Of a stretch of 64,000 nucleotides of DNA, positions 1-12,160 are shown in pieces. This DNA comes from Primula veris (taxonomy: Eukaryota > Streptophyta > Magnoliopsida > Ericales > Primulaceae). Location of the stretch: the NCBI GenBank assembly GCA_963682055.1, contig OY821745.1, positions 21,387,342-21,451,341 on the forward strand, read 5' to 3'. Position 1 is the stretch's first letter; each line of letters starts with the position of its first letter. The notes beneath the pieces were generated by a model. The model saw only the letters and a list, made by a program, of their open reading frames with translations. It searched no databases and was not told the origin of the DNA. The position numbers and the translations under genes are program-made.

Positions 1-860
1 TTAGATAAGTTAAAAACCCAGTTTTGGATAAGACCTAATCTGATCTGAAATTCTGTTGTTCTCGAAACTGATCAGTAACCCTTACCGGTCAGGCTTTACC
101 GGTCACAGTGACTGGTCACCTCCGTGTTGTTTGATAATTTTTATCAAATTATACAATTACGAGTTACAACTTTATTTTCTATATATTAGACATCATAGAT
201 ACCACTAGATATTTTAGCCATTAAAATGATAATTTTTAATGGCTAAAACAGTATTAATTAGCGTTGTTACATTCCTATTTTGGCCTATTTAGGCCATAAT
301 TAGTGTTTTCCGGTTTATTTGCGCATTTCTATCTTTTTATAGAAAAATGCATGAAATTAGCACAAAAATGAGACAAGTACGCAAGAACACCAATTGAAGG
401 ACCCACAAGACAAGTCTAGAGTTAACCAAAACTGAGCCCAAAACGAGATAAAGATCAGGAATATTCTGAAAGCAGACCTGACCGATCACAGTTACTGGTC
501 ACCCTGACCGGTCAGGTTACGGCTGATTAATTAAAATTAGGTTAACTTTGTAGTACCTATAAATATCAAAGTTCTATTACTTGTAAATAATGTTTTACAG
601 TATATTTCAGCATATTTTCCGGTATTATCAACTTAGAGAGAGAGAAGAGAGAAAAAAAACATTAACATAGAGAGAGAAGAGAGAAAAAAAACAAGCCTTA
701 GAATGAAAATTTTCTATTGGCTTCAGGAATCGGAAAGCCCGCAAGCCCTACAACAGCGATAGCGAGCAAAGCCCTACGACAGAATTTATTGTTTTCAAGT
801 TTAGAAATTGAGACTCACGCACTAATCCTAATTTCTAAGGTCCGTCAATAGATTCAATAC
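1..860. repeat. LTR-like retroelement remnant
   Basis: No gene is visible. The stretch resembles part of an LTR. It has a TATA box at 558-565 (TATAAATA), purine-rich GAGAGAAGAGAG repeats at 633-690, and two clusters of ACCGGTCA-like motifs at 84-120 and 478-515. A block near 300-400 (TTTTCCGGTTTATTT, then ACAAAAATGAGACAAGTACG) matches a block at 30130-30210, so the two belong to one repeat family. The left end lies outside the window, no terminal TG...CA pair could be confirmed, and the class is unknown. Confidence 0.4.
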
Positions 861-2090
861 CCCATTTTCTAGTATGAATTTTCTAACTGGAAAACCATTG
901 TAGTAAAACTCACAACTTTTCCAAAGGAATATAGACCTTAATGCATGCACATACAAATCCCCTTTTCTTCTATTGCCCTAAGCAGACGGCAACTTGGTCG
1001 TCATTGACTCGTGATATTGATGTATTCTTTTAGCTGCATTATTTGGCAACGTCCCTTTTTTTCTCTCTTTTGAGAGGTACAAGAAAATGAATTAGGATTG
1101 AATAATCAATGCACGTAACATATAAGTATTTTTCAACACATATATATTTCCTATAAATAACTCAATTTCCTGTGACATAAGGGCATGGGTGAATGAAAGG
1201 CAATACTATGACTATAACTCTAATACTTTCCAAAGCAGACAACAATCCGGGCACTACACTGAAGTGGCCTGGCGTAACTCGGTCAGGGTTGGGTGTGCTA
1301 GGGTTCAATGCAATAATGGCACGTGGTTCGTTACTTTCAACCATTCTCCACCAGGCAGCTACGTTGGTCAACGCCCATATTAATATGCCACGAATCCCTT
1401 ACGGACATTCTAATTAAGCACAAAAATAACCTTCATATAAATAATGGATTATATCGGTATACCAAATTTCTAAATTATGGACAAAAGATTGTCTTTGTAA
1501 TACAAAGTTTTTGTTGTGCTAAATTTAATTGACCTTTCAAATATGTAATAAGACATTCCATATTTGATTCATTCATCTTCCAGACTTAATCCAGTCAACA
1601 AATTTAAACAAAATTATAATAACAGAGATGTACTAGTGTAGATACAAATCTGAACTTTGACACAATTGTGGAATTATAATCTATAGTGGTTCTTCTCAAG
1701 GAGACCCTAATCAACAAGAGAATCTGTACCTCTATTTATAAACATGTTGTAATAACTCATCATACTGATCATCAACTAGCTAGTTATCTATTTGAACGGA
1801 GTTCTTTTTTTGGTCTATGAATATACGAGGGAAAATTTGTGTTTCCATCAATTAATTGAATAACTTGGTAACTTTTAAAACCACTTTTCTTTTATATCTA
1901 ATGGCACCATATTTCGAGACTCTTCCTTAGCAACTTTCGGCCTGAATTGGAAGGGTTAATCCTAGTCCTTACACTGTATAATAAACCAATTAAGGAAAAG
2001 GCTCTTCTCTGTCATCTTCTTCACTCTAGACCCGCCACGGCTTGATCAAAGTTTGTTGACCGGTCAACTATATCATCACACGTCTAAGAA
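861..2090 (+). repeat. PR-1 tandem duplication, copy 1
   Basis: This segment aligns with 2626-4240 through the promoter, the 3' half of the PR-1 coding region and about 700 bp of downstream DNA. Shared landmarks include GAGAGGTA before the TATA box, the coding 3' half, and GGTCAACTATATCATCACAC at the far end. It differs from copy 2 by many substitutions and by loss of the transcription start, 5'UTR and the first part of the coding region. Confidence 0.8.
1178..1383 (+). pseudogene. PR-1 pseudogene, 3' half only
   Basis: This encodes only the C-terminal part of a CAP/PR-1 protein, about 68 codons, with no signal peptide and no first half of the domain. It corresponds to 3312-3517 of the intact neighbour. 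The coding homology begins just downstream of a TATA box (1152-1159) that matches the intact gene's TATA region, so a deletion removed everything between promoter and mid-domain. Three of the cysteines in this half are replaced (NTFQ for NTCQ, QQSGHYT for QQCGHYT, TFNHSP for ICNYSP), which would destroy the disulfides. The C-terminal GQRPY end survives. It is not expected to make a working protein. Confidence 0.9.
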
Positions 2091-2149
2091 TTCTAATTCT
2101 CATGTTATACTCAGAATTCTAATTTTCACCTTCTACTCTAACAATATAA

Positions 2150-2405
2150 GATTTCGATACTTGCCGCTACAAGATAATTAAGATTTAGAGACAAATTTTT
2201 TAGAAAAAAAACAACAAAATTTGTCTCTAAATATAGTAATTTTCATTGAGAATAATAATTTTTTGTTCTCACATCTAACTTTTATTTACTAAAACCAAAA
2301 AAAGAAAAGAAATTGTCTCCAAAGATAATATCATACCAACATAAGCACACAATTTAATTTTATCTCAAAATAACCCTAAGCAAATACAAACATTACGATT
2401 TAGTT
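2150..2405. repeat. Degenerate CACTA-type MITE
   Basis: The internal blocks (AATTGTCTCCAAAGATAAT and ATACCAACATAAGCACACAA) match internal parts of the MITEs at 22255-22655 and 62513-62875. The ends are decayed, with GCTACAAGA near 2170 in place of CACTACAA, and no clean TSD was found. Confidence 0.4.
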
Positions 2406-2406
2406 C

Positions 2407-2431
2407 ATATATATATATATATATATATATA
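2407..2431. repeat. (AT)n microsatellite
   Basis: Uninterrupted AT dinucleotides upstream of PR-1 copy 2. Confidence 0.9.
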
Positions 2432-2922
2432 GTTTAAGCTTGAATAGACAAGTGGGTTTCTCAATGTATATTTTATGCAGTCAATCTAGTGAATGTCGAT
2501 CATAGTTGATGGCAACCAAAGAAACGAAATAATGAAATGAGAAAATGAATATTTACACAATACATTAAAATAGAACCATATAGTTATTATTTAACAAAGG
2601 CAGTTTTGTGTTCTGGTTGAAAAGTTTTATATCCCATTTTTTAAGTATGAATTTTTCTAACAGGAAAACCATTTCGGTAAAACTCACAAACTATTCAAAG
2701 GAAATATAGACCGTAATACATGAACATACTATTCTTTTTTTGCTCCTATTGCCCTAAGTAAACGACAACTTGGTCATCACGATATTTATGTATTCCATTT
2801 ACTGAATTAATAGGCTACTTTTTATCCCTTTTGAGAGGTAATTAAGAGGGAATGAATTAGGCAAGTATCGACTTCATTGAATAATCAATGCACGTAACAT
2901 ATATTTTTCAACTCAATTTTCT

Positions 2923-2930
2923 TATAAATA
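2923..2930 (+). promoter_or_regulatory. TATA box of PR-1
   Basis: TATAAATA lies about 80 bp before the start codon at 3011. This leaves a 5'UTR of roughly 50 nt. The same element sits at 1152-1159 in the truncated copy. Confidence 0.7.
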
Positions 2931-3010
2931 CCTGAATTCTTTATCCTCCTTTCTTCACCTAGTTACCAATTACATAAAGATTAATAAACACTTGTATCTT
3001 CAACACCACT

Positions 3011-3517
3011 ATGGGTCTTTCTAGGATCTTGACTCGCTTTCCATCCGCAGTTTTAATCCTTATCCTACTTACCCTGTCTTATCATGACTTATGCTATGCC
3101 CAAAACTCCCCACAAGACTACCTCACTCCCCACAACTCGGCTCGTGCAGCAGTTGGTGTTGCGCCCATGACATGGGACAATACTGTGGCAGCTTATGCCC
3201 AAAACTATGCAAACCAGAGAAGAGGCGATTGCCGCCTTGTGCATTCTGGTGGACCATACGGAGAGAACATCTTTTGGGGAAGCGGGCGTGAATTTACAGC
3301 CGGAGATGCAGTAAGGGCATGGGTGAATGAGAGGCAATACTATAACTATGACTCTAATACTTGTCAAAGCGGACAACAATGCGGGCACTACACTCAAGTG
3401 GTCTGGCGTAACTCGGTCAGGGTTGGGTGTGCTAGGGTTCAATGCAATAATGGCGCGTGGTTCATTATTTGCAACTATTCTCCTCGGGGCAACTATGTTG
3501 ATCAACGCCCATATTAG
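3011..3517 (+). CDS. PR1: Pathogenesis-related protein 1 (basic/acidic PR-1, CAP domain)
   Basis: Intact intronless gene for a 168-residue secreted CAP-superfamily protein, the usual PR-1 length. Residues 1-30 form a signal peptide with hydrophobic core AVLILILL and a predicted cleavage after ...CYA, so mature protein begins QNSPQDY. The CAP motifs are present: HNSARAAVG, the GENIFWG segment, CGHYTQVVW, and VGCARVQC. All six conserved cysteines of the mature domain are present. The C-terminus is [15 protein letters not shown], which fits the CNYxPxGNxxxxxPY signature of the CAPE peptide region. PR-1 proteins are apoplastic defence proteins that bind sterols and are induced by salicylic acid; induction cannot be read here. 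It is the only intact one of four PR-1 loci in the window. Confidence 0.95.
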   Translation: MGLSRILTRFPSAVLILILLTLSYHDLCYAQNSPQDYLTPHNSARAAVGVAPMTWDNTVAAYAQNYANQRRGDCRLVHSGGPYGENIFWGSGREFTAGDAVRAWVNERQYYNYDSNTCQSGQQCGHYTQVVWRNSVRVGCARVQCNNGAWFIICNYSPRGNYVDQRPY

Positions 3518-4285
3518 GTTCCTGATATGTCATGAAGCCCTTACGGACATTCTAATTAAGTACCAAAATAAGCTTGATATAAATAATGGATCATATCGGT
3601 ATACCAAATTTCTATATTATGGACAAAAAGTTGTCTCTGTGATACAAGGTCTTTGTTGTGCTAAATTTAAATGACCTTGCAAATATATAATAAGAAATTC
3701 CATATTTCAATCATTCCTCTTCAAAGACTTGATCCAGTCAACAACTTTAAACAAAATTATAATAACAGAGATGTACAGTGTACATACAAATCTGAACTTT
3801 GACACAATTATGGAATTATAATCTATAGTGGTTCTTCACAAGGAGATAATCAGCGAGAGAATTTGTACCTGTTTATTTATAAACATGTTGTAATAACTCA
3901 TCATGATACTGATCATCAACTAGTTACCGATTTGAACGGAGTTCTTTTTTTTGGTCTATGAATAAACGAGGGAAATTTTGTATTTCCATCAATTAATTGA
4001 ATAACTTAGTACCTTTTAAAACCACATTTCTTTTATATCTAATGGCACCATATTTCGAGACTCTTCCTTAACAACTTTCGGCCTAAATTGGAAGGGTTAA
4101 TCCTAGTCCTTACACTGTATAATAAACCATTTCTCTCCAAGGAAAAGGCGCTTCTCTCTCCTCTTCTTCACTCTAGACCGGCCACGGGCTTGGTCAAAGT
4201 GTGTTGATCGGTCAACTATATCATCACACATCTCTCACCATGATAGGTTGATCAAACCACTAGGCAACCGTTGGAAATCATGTGA

Positions 4286-4311
4286 ATATATATATATATA
4301 TATATATATAT
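4286..4311. repeat. (AT)n microsatellite
   Basis: Uninterrupted AT repeat just beyond the PR-1 duplication. Confidence 0.9.
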
Positions 4312-5107
4312 GGATGTTTCCAAGTGCTAAGTACTGACTTTGAGTTAAAATCCTAAATATCTACTGCTAGAAATTTGTATTGTTCTCAACTTATCTGAAA
4401 ATCTTGAAGGCCAAGATTCAAAACGGTATATTCACTTAGGCTAAACAGTTAATCGATTTGAATGTAAATTTGGCTTTAAAGTTGTAATATGAAAGGTAGC
4501 AACTCGGGAAGTTGAAAAGGTTGAAAAGTTAGGGAAACCTCTTATCTCATGAATTGTATATATACAATCATGTTCCATATGAGGTGCAACTTGTTATACC
4601 ATGTGTGTGTACATGGGTGCACCACATACGCGCACGCACGATCGGCTTAGCTCGGTCACGGTACTCAGGACTCGCCTCATCCTATAGAAGGGCATTCCCG
4701 CTCTCTCATTCTTACAACACACACAACGCAATATGCATAGATAGCATATAGAGACAGAAACAAACGACCAATGGCTCGATCTTTACACATTGTGCTAGGC
4801 GTTGTGCCTTAGAGGTACAGTGTCAATTCAGAAAAATTCAACAACTACTACATAAATACGGCTAGTCACCTACAAAGATAGACATAGAACCATATACCTA
4901 ACTAGATAGATAACGCATATGATGGCTACCCAACACAATCGAGAACAAATATCATTACAATCACGTTCATATTCTTGTTGCGGCTCTTCACCAACCCTCA
5001 TTCTCCGCATATGGCCAGAATTCCTAATAACAGACCATTCACTCTCTCCCTTTAAGTATATGTTCACATCTACTAAATATATATCTACTTGTTAAAAACG
5101 TAGTTAA
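4312..5107. other. Intergenic, nothing recognised
   Basis: Short open frames exist on both strands but none shows family motifs, a signal peptide or a promoter arrangement. I see no gene here. Confidence 0.6.
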
Positions 5108-5565
5108 CACTACAAGAAAAAAGACATATGGTAACAAAAAAAATTGTTGCTATTGAACCTAATTCTGTTACAAACGAAGATTAGCAACAATTTAGCAATA
5201 AAAAACGGTATGTTATTATTTGTCTTGTTGCAGATTTCAGCAACTGAATTAGCAACACACGATTGTCGTCAGCAACATAACAGTAACATACTTTTTATGT
5301 TGTTGTATTTGTAACATAATTGTATCATACTTTTTATGTTGCTACTTGACGGATTTTTTGGATGTAAAAGCAAAACTTCTGTAACACAAATTTTCTTGTC
5401 GGGAATTTGTTATAGATTGTTCTTCAATCTCCTTTTAATATTTAAAAGATTGTAGATATTATTGTTAGTATTGTGTTACTATTTATAATATTTGTCTATT
5501 AAAAAGTTTATAATATGTTGATATTTTGTTACTAAAAATGTTGCAATTCACTTGCTAGTAATTTG

Positions 5566-5597
<32 letters not shown>

Positions 5598-5601
5598 TAT
5601 T

Positions 5602-6698
5602 TGTTGGCCCGTAAGTGGCTAAATTTTAGAGGAGGGGTGAATAAGGTTTACGTATGATTTTCACGGAATAAAATATTTGAGCAAATATAACCCTAATTAG
5701 TGATTCTAAACTTAATCAATAGTAATGTCTAAAATAATACTAATTTAAGCCATGAAAGTTATCAATTAAGCAAAAATATAAATACGGAATTAAAAGATTA
5801 AGGAAAGGATTGACACCACGATATATAGAGGTTCGGCAAACCCGTCTAGTCCTCTCCTCGTTATTCACGCTACCGAGTATTTAACTATAATCTTCTTCCC
5901 AAGATTACAACCTAACGAGCTAATATACGGATTAAACTCCCCCTCACTCTAAGAGTATCCCGAATGAAAAGACTTACAGCTTTTAAGCAACACTCACTTA
6001 CAAAGCCTATACCCGATCACTCGCTCACAAATGAGTTTATAATTCACTCTATAATTTTAATCGAAAGTGTATCACTTACTAACAAATATTATCTTGGTGT
6101 TTATATGATTACAATATGATTACACACAAGAATATTTATGAAGATAAGTGAGAAAAATGAAGTATAAGCTCGATTCTTGATCTTGAATGAATTGCTTTTT
6201 GTGTGTGAAAATTGGGGTGATTTCTTCAAAGGTTTTGGGGGTATTTGAAGGCCAAAAATATCCCAATTGGTCATGTTACCGTTGCTTGATGGTGTATATT
6301 TCTAACCATTGGTTTTTACCAATTTTCTCAATTATCCAAAATAAATCAAAAAGGCTATTTTTGAATTCGGCAGAAAACGATCTGCCGTTTTCTGTATTTC
6401 GACCGGTTGTTCTTATATGACTTCTCTGGTTGAATTTTGACCAAAACGATCGGTCCTTTTGTCCAAGATGATCGGTCGTTTTCTGGCAATTTTACGGTTT
6501 TCTCGCTATACTCCAAATACTCGTAACTTCTTCGTTTTAACTCCGATTATGGTAAACCCTTGGCTTCGTATTTAAGTACTCTATCATTTTGAGCCTTAAC
6601 ATGCTAGATAAAATGATTAGTACCCAAAACGAGCTTTTATCATGTTTTACATATTTTGTTATCATTAAAAAAATTGATTAGAAGAATATCGTTCAACA
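5602..6698 (-). repeat. Copia 3' LTR
   Basis: 1097-bp LTR. On the minus strand it begins TGTTGAACGATATTC and ends GGGCCAACA. It contains several short GC-rich palindromic motifs of the type ACGATCGGTC, near 6374-6480, in otherwise AT-rich sequence. Confidence 0.92.
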
Positions 6699-6713
6699 AT
6701 CTCTCCCTTTTTT
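6699..6713 (-). other. Copia polypurine tract
   Basis: On the minus strand AAAAAAGGGAGAGAT abuts the 3' LTR. This is the plus-strand priming site expected for an LTR retrotransposon. Confidence 0.85.
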
Positions 6714-7307
6714 ATGATGACAAAATATTGATTAAAAACATATTATAAACTCTTTTGCTAACACATAATTATAACCGAGATGTGTACGGGACATTTACTA
6801 GGATAAAAAGATTTGGTGAAAAACAAGTAAATGTCACAACATCCGATAACGAAGTCTTTTAAAGTATAAAATTTTTGAAGGAAAAAAAAAAAAAAAAAAC
6901 TAGAGTCATAAAGTAAAAATAATGAAAGGACAAATGCAAGTGAAAAATTTGCCATAGTTTTGCCTAAAAACGTTCAATCGCCACAAATGAAAAAAGCAAT
7001 AAATAACAACCCAATTGACAAAATATTATTGCGCACAAATTTCAACAACATATTATATGGTAATAATGCATTCATATAAAAATTAATAAACATGACGCAT
7101 TTCGTCAATCTCACAAATTATTAGAATTAAAGACTCACCATAACACAAATGTAAAGACGCACCATAACACAAATGCTAGCGAAAAAGTTTGCTACTTATT
7201 ACATAATAAAACTTTGTTCGAAAATTGAAGCATAAAATAAATACAATTGCAAAAACAAAACGAAGGGGTATTTCTCCCCCTTTGTCAACATCAAAAAAAA
7301 TAAACGC
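6714..7307 (-). other. Copia 3' untranslated region
   Basis: Non-coding stretch between the extra ORF and the polypurine tract. It has an A-run at 6882-6899 and no visible motif or conserved frame. Confidence 0.6.
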
Positions 7308-8707
7308 CTAATCGCGGTGGGAAATCGCATCGTCGTCCTCGTCATCGTCCTCTATGTCATCCTCATTTGCATTTGTACCGGGAAGCTCGGGAAAGTAAGC
7401 GGAGAACTTCGCCCTTTGCTCGGCGCTGAGGCGATCAAGTTCATCAAGTTTCTCTTGACCCGGATTCAAGAAGCGATACATGCTTCGGGTCACTTGCGCA
7501 TTTCGATAGTTGTCGATGTATAGGTCATTGTAGAATTGGTCGGAGCGCGGGAGCGGGGTGGACGAGACAACTTTTGCTTTGCCTCTACCCTGAGATGGAC
7601 GAGAAGAAGTAGGGATGTCGGTCGGAGGAATTGAATCGAAGGAAATAGGTAAATCCTCACAAGGGGCGACTCTCGGTGCGGCCTTAGGACCGACATACTC
7701 TTCCTCCTCAAGGGGAAGAGGGGCGTAGTCGGGACCGGACACTTTCCTATCCGACCAAGTGATGGTTCTTTTGTTAGTATCGAATTTGATATACATTTGG
7801 GCAAGATAGGCGACATCCCAAACGTGTTTATCTTTGTTTTTAAAAGGAGTTCCACCAGGAGCAATGTGGAGGTCCTTGAGGATGGCGAAAATTAGAGCAC
7901 CGTAAGGTAGCCCATTTTGGATTTAGTTTTGAGAGAATCCATTTTAAAAAAGATAAGTGTATCCAAGTCGAGTTTGACTTGACGATGGATGCAACCTAAG
8001 AGAAAAATGTATTCATTCGTGACATCGATAAAGTTAGAAGAATGAGGGAGCACGATATGCGAGAGAATATGATAAGCCATTTTATTGTGAAAAAGTAGGC
8101 CGTGAGCCTTGTTTGAGCGATTATTGTGATGCGGATGAAAAAGCTCATCTTTGAGATCATTAAAGCTTTGAATCTCAAGCATTTGACAAAGTTCGTCACT
8201 TTGCTCATACACACCATCGTCATCTAGGTTCAAGAGATTTTGCAAACGGTTTATACCGTAAACAAAAGGTTGCCCATACATGGTTGAGCGTAATCGAAGC
8301 TCATTACCTCTACCCCTATCAACTACCAAATTGGCATAGAATTCGTAAATATTTTCATAAAAAAATGGTTCTTTCAATGTAAGAATGGTGTCCAATTTTT
8401 GAAATTGAAAATGATCCATTAGGAAGGGAAAACGCTCAAGAAAGAGAGGAATGTCGATAGTGAAATTTGACAAAATACCTCTTTTTGTGATGGACGAGGG
8501 ATAATGAGGAGGGATGGAGCCGGAGGGAGGAACCGAGGCCGAAGGGACACCGAAGCCCGAACGAGCAGCGGCGTCGGTTGGAGGAGTGGTGTTCGAGACT
8601 GCGGCTCGAGAAGCACGGGGCACACGCGGATGGCGAGAGGATTGAGGTATGTACTCGTCTTCACTCTCATCGACAAGAGTGGGTTGACCCTTCTTATAAC
8701 GACCCAT
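7308..8707 (-). pseudogene. Copia third ORF (envelope-position ORF), frameshifted
   Basis: An extra reading frame downstream of pol, as in SIRE/Maximus elements, where it is often called env-like although no infectious role is established in plants. The N-terminal part (271 codons, 8707-7892) starts MGRYKKGQPTLVDESEDEY and has a low-complexity Pro/Ser/Ala stretch, then a globular segment with IPLFLERFPFLMDHF. A one-base shift near 7925 moves the frame into 7796-7308, which ends in a highly acidic tail rich in Asp. I see no clear signal peptide or transmembrane helix, so an envelope function is not supported by the sequence. Confidence 0.75.
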
Positions 8708-9240
8708 TTGAGATGTAAAAGAGATGGGGGTTTGAGAAAAAAATTAGGGTTTGAAAAAAAATTAGGGTTTTTGAAAAGATTTCAATTGATTTGGTATTGA
8801 TCGATTTAATGGGTTATGAATTTATAGAGAATAAAGGAATTAGAGAGAGAGATTGAAATATTTGTTGGGGAATTTTTTTGGAAGATTTTGAGGAAGGGAG
8901 CGAATTTGGGAGAGAGAGAGAGTTGAAATATTGTTGAATGAAAAAGATTTTAGGGTTGAAGGATTTTAAATAAAACTGAAACAGAAAAACGATCGGTCGT
9001 TATAGGGATTTCGACTGGTCGTTTTGGGTAAAAAAATACCATAGACCAGGTTCAAAAAACAATCGCTCGTTTCGGTGTTCGATCGCTTGTTTTTAACAAA
9101 AACGACCGGTCATTTTATTACAGTCGACCGGTCGACTGTAAACTGATACGGAACGATAATTTTTGCACTTTTCGATACTTATTTGGCAAAAAAAATAAAG
9201 AAAATTTTTACCAGATAGTCATATAAAGTCAAAAAATATA
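8708..9240 (-). other. Copia spacer with GACCGGTC-type motifs
   Basis: Non-coding spacer between RNase H and the third ORF. Positions 8984-9140 contain at least six variants of CGATCGGTCGTTTT or GACCGGTC, including the self-complementary CAGTCGACCGGTCGACTG at 9121-9138. These resemble motifs in the LTRs. A GAGAGAGA run lies at 8912-8924. Confidence 0.6.
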
Positions 9241-10160
9241 TATATGTAAGTACAAGTCACACATCAAACATACCTAACTCTCGTCGAATAAAACAAAATT
9301 GTTCCTCGTTAAGGGGTTTTTTAAAAATATCGGCTAATTGCCTATCGGTACTTATATATTCAAGTATAATATCCCCTTTTTGAACATGATCCCTTAGAAA
9401 GTGATGTCACAAATTTATATGTTTAGTGCGAGAGTGTTGGATCGGATTTTTCGATAGATTTATTACACTAGTATTATCACACAAAATAGACACACTATCA
9501 AAGGATAATTCAAAATCATTCAATTGTTGACGCATCCAAAGAATTTACGCACAACAACTACCCGCATCAACGTATTCCGGCTCCGTCGTAGAAAGTGCAA
9601 CCGAATTTTGTTTATTGCTATTCCAAGAGACTAAAGCATTTCCTAAAAAATGGCAAGTGCCACTAGTACTTTTTCTATCTAAACGACAACCGGCAAAGTC
9701 TGCGTCCGAATAGCCAAGCAAATCAAATGTAGTATCATGCGGATAAAACAATCCTAAATTACATGTACCTAGAAGATATCTAAATATGCGTTTAACGGCT
9801 ATCACATGCGATTCCTTAGGACAAGATTGATACCTAGCACACAAGCAAACACTAAACATGATATCGGGTATACTTGCGGTTAAATATAAGAGAGATCCAA
9901 TCATACCTCTATATAGCTTTTGGTCCATGCTTTTACCCGATTCATCCTTGTCTAGTTTTGTAGCCGGACTCATTGGAGTTCCAAGCGACTTTGCATCGCT
10001 CATGTTGAACCGTTTGAGCAAGTCTCTTTATGTATTTGGCTTGATTTACGAAGATTCCGTCCTTAGTTTGTTTGATTTGCAATCCGAGAAAGTAAGTAAG
10101 TTCACCCATCATGCTCATCTCGAATTCGCCTTGCATACATTTAGAAACTCCTCGCACATG
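9241..10160 (-). pseudogene. Copia RT end and RNase H domain, broken
   Basis: Decayed C-terminal pol. It contains the thumb/connection segment MGELTYFLGLQIKQTKDGIF, a shift near 10020, then the RNase H region with GYSDADFAGC and the chromodomain-less Copia tail. The expected glutamate region reads STTEPEYVDAG. A TAA at about 9547 replaces a glutamine codon just after SCCA, and the frame then continues recognisably to about 9250 (ILWMRQQL onward). The domain cannot be made full length. Confidence 0.88.
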
Positions 10161-11265
10161 CGAGCATTAGTAGCACCGAAAATGATATCATCAACATAAA
10201 TTTGGATTAAAAGCATGTCTTTTCCATCCTTTTTGATAAAAAGCGTGGTATCCAAGGTACCACGACGAAAACCATTTTTGACCAAAAACTTGCTAAATCT
10301 TTCATACCAAGCTCGGGGTGCTTGTTTTAAACCATAAAGTGCTTTTTGGAGTTTGTAAACATGATCGGAAAAAGCGTGATTTTCAAAACCAGGTGGTTGC
10401 TTTACATAAACTTCCTCGTTTATAAAACCATTTAGAAACGCGCTTTTAACATCCATTTGAAACAATTTAAAGCGTTTAAAAGAAGCATAAGCAACTAACA
10501 TACGAATGGCTTCTAGTCTAGCTACGGGTGCGTAAGTTTCATCGAAATCGATGCCTTCTTCTTGGTTATACCCTTGAGCGACTAGTCTAGCTTTGTTCCT
10601 AATAACTACTCCGGATTCATCCATCTTATTACGAAATATCCATTTTATACCTATGATGGTTTTCTCACGCGGTCTAGGAACTAAAGTCCATACGTTACTA
10701 TGCTCGAATTGATTTAATTCGTCATGCATAGCTAATACCCAACTCTCATCGAGTTCCGCTTCATGAATGTTCTTAGGCTCTAATTGAGACATGAATACAA
10801 GATGATTAACTAAATTTCTCAAAGAAGAACGTGTATGCACTCTTTCTCCCGGGTTACCCAAGATTAATTCTTGCGGATGGTGATTGGCAAACCTCCATTG
10901 TTGAGGCAAATCGTCATGAATATGCATACTAGATTCTAGGTCCGTTTGAAGTCTCTCTATAGTGACTTCTTCAACAACGGGTTCAACCTCTATACTAGGC
11001 GTAACCTCTAACCTAGATGTAACATGATTAGAAGAAGATGCATTATGAAAAATATCATCATCAATATCATGAACAATTGATGGCTTATTAGTTGTCGGTA
11101 AATTCTCATCAAAAGAGACATGTACCGATTCTTCCACCAATAAATTTCTTTTATTAAAAACTCTATATGCTTTAATCGATAGAGCATATCCGATGAAAAT
11201 TCCTTCATCAGACTTAGCATCGAATTTTCCTAAATTATCCTTACCATTATTATGAACATATAGCA
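10115..11265 (-). pseudogene. Copia reverse transcriptase domain
   Basis: A 385-codon open stretch holds the integrase-RT linker and the RT palm. Visible RT signatures are [67 protein letters not shown] and the active-site box YVDDIIFG. Frame changes near 11265 and 10145 separate it from integrase and from the rest of RT/RNase H. This is the best-preserved part of the element. Confidence 0.93.
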
Positions 11266-12160
11266 TTTGCAACCAAATGCACGTAAATGAGAAATATTGG
11301 GCTTTCGCTCATTCCATAATTCGTAAGGTGTCTTTTTCAATATGGGCCTTATTAAGGCTTTATTTAAAATGTAACAAGCGGAATTTATGACTTCGGCCCA
11401 AAAATACTTTGGCAAATTATTTTCACAAAGCATGGTCCGTGCCATTTCCTCTAGGGTTCTATTCTTCCTCTCTACTACCTCATTTTGTTGAGGCGTACGA
11501 GGGGACGAAAAATTATGATCAATACCATTTTCATCACAATAAGTTTGAAATGGTGTATTTTCAAATTCCTTACCATGATCGGTTCGGATACTTTTAATCA
11601 TATAACTCTTTCGTGTTTGGAGCTTTCTGCAAATAATAGAGAATTCTCTAAATGTTTCATGCTTATGAGTTAAAAACAAAACCCAAGTAAAACGATTAAA
11701 GTCGTCAACCATGATAAATGAATATGCACGCCCTCCAAGACTAAGTGTCCGGGAGGGACCAACTAAGTCCATATAAATAAGCTCCAAACAACGAGTAGTG
11801 GAAATAACATTCTTAGATTTAAAAGAAATCTTTGTTTGTTTGCCTAATTGGCAAGCGTGACAAAGTTTGTCCTTTTTATAAGGGACTTTTGGTAAACCAA
11901 TTACCAAATCTTTGTGGGAAAGCTTAGTTAGTAAATTAAGACTAGCATGACCAAGTCTTCTATGCCACAACCAACCATTGTCGTTGATGGTAACAAGACA
12001 CTTGATTTCATTGTGTACCAAACTATTCAAATCAATCATATAAATATTTTCTTGTCTTTGACCAATAAGGATAGTTTTATTTTCCGAAATGGAATGAATT
12101 ATGCAATGTGATTTTTCAAAAATAACTTTGTGACCCATATCACAAAGTTTACTTATGCTT
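11230..12160 (-). pseudogene. Copia integrase domain
   Basis: It contains the pre-integrase HHCC zinc region (LWHRRLGHASLN ... LCHACQLGKQ) and the catalytic core with D in ELIYMDLVGPS, D in IRTDHGKEF and E in TPQQNEVVERKNRTL, so the DDE triad is retained. It ends [20 protein letters not shown], the usual Copia integrase C-terminal signature. Frames change on both sides (near 12160 and 11265). Confidence 0.93.

Larger units (their letters stand above)
2626..4240 (+). repeat. PR-1 tandem duplication, copy 2 (intact)
   Basis: Second unit of the tandem duplication, containing the intact PR-1 gene with its promoter and 3' flank. The 3' flank 3518-4240 is closely similar to 1384-2090, with small indels. 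Confidence 0.8.

Noticed and set aside
7308..8707. A true viral envelope gene
   Set aside because: No signal peptide, transmembrane helix or fusion-type feature is visible; treated as the lineage-typical third ORF of a plant retrotransposon.
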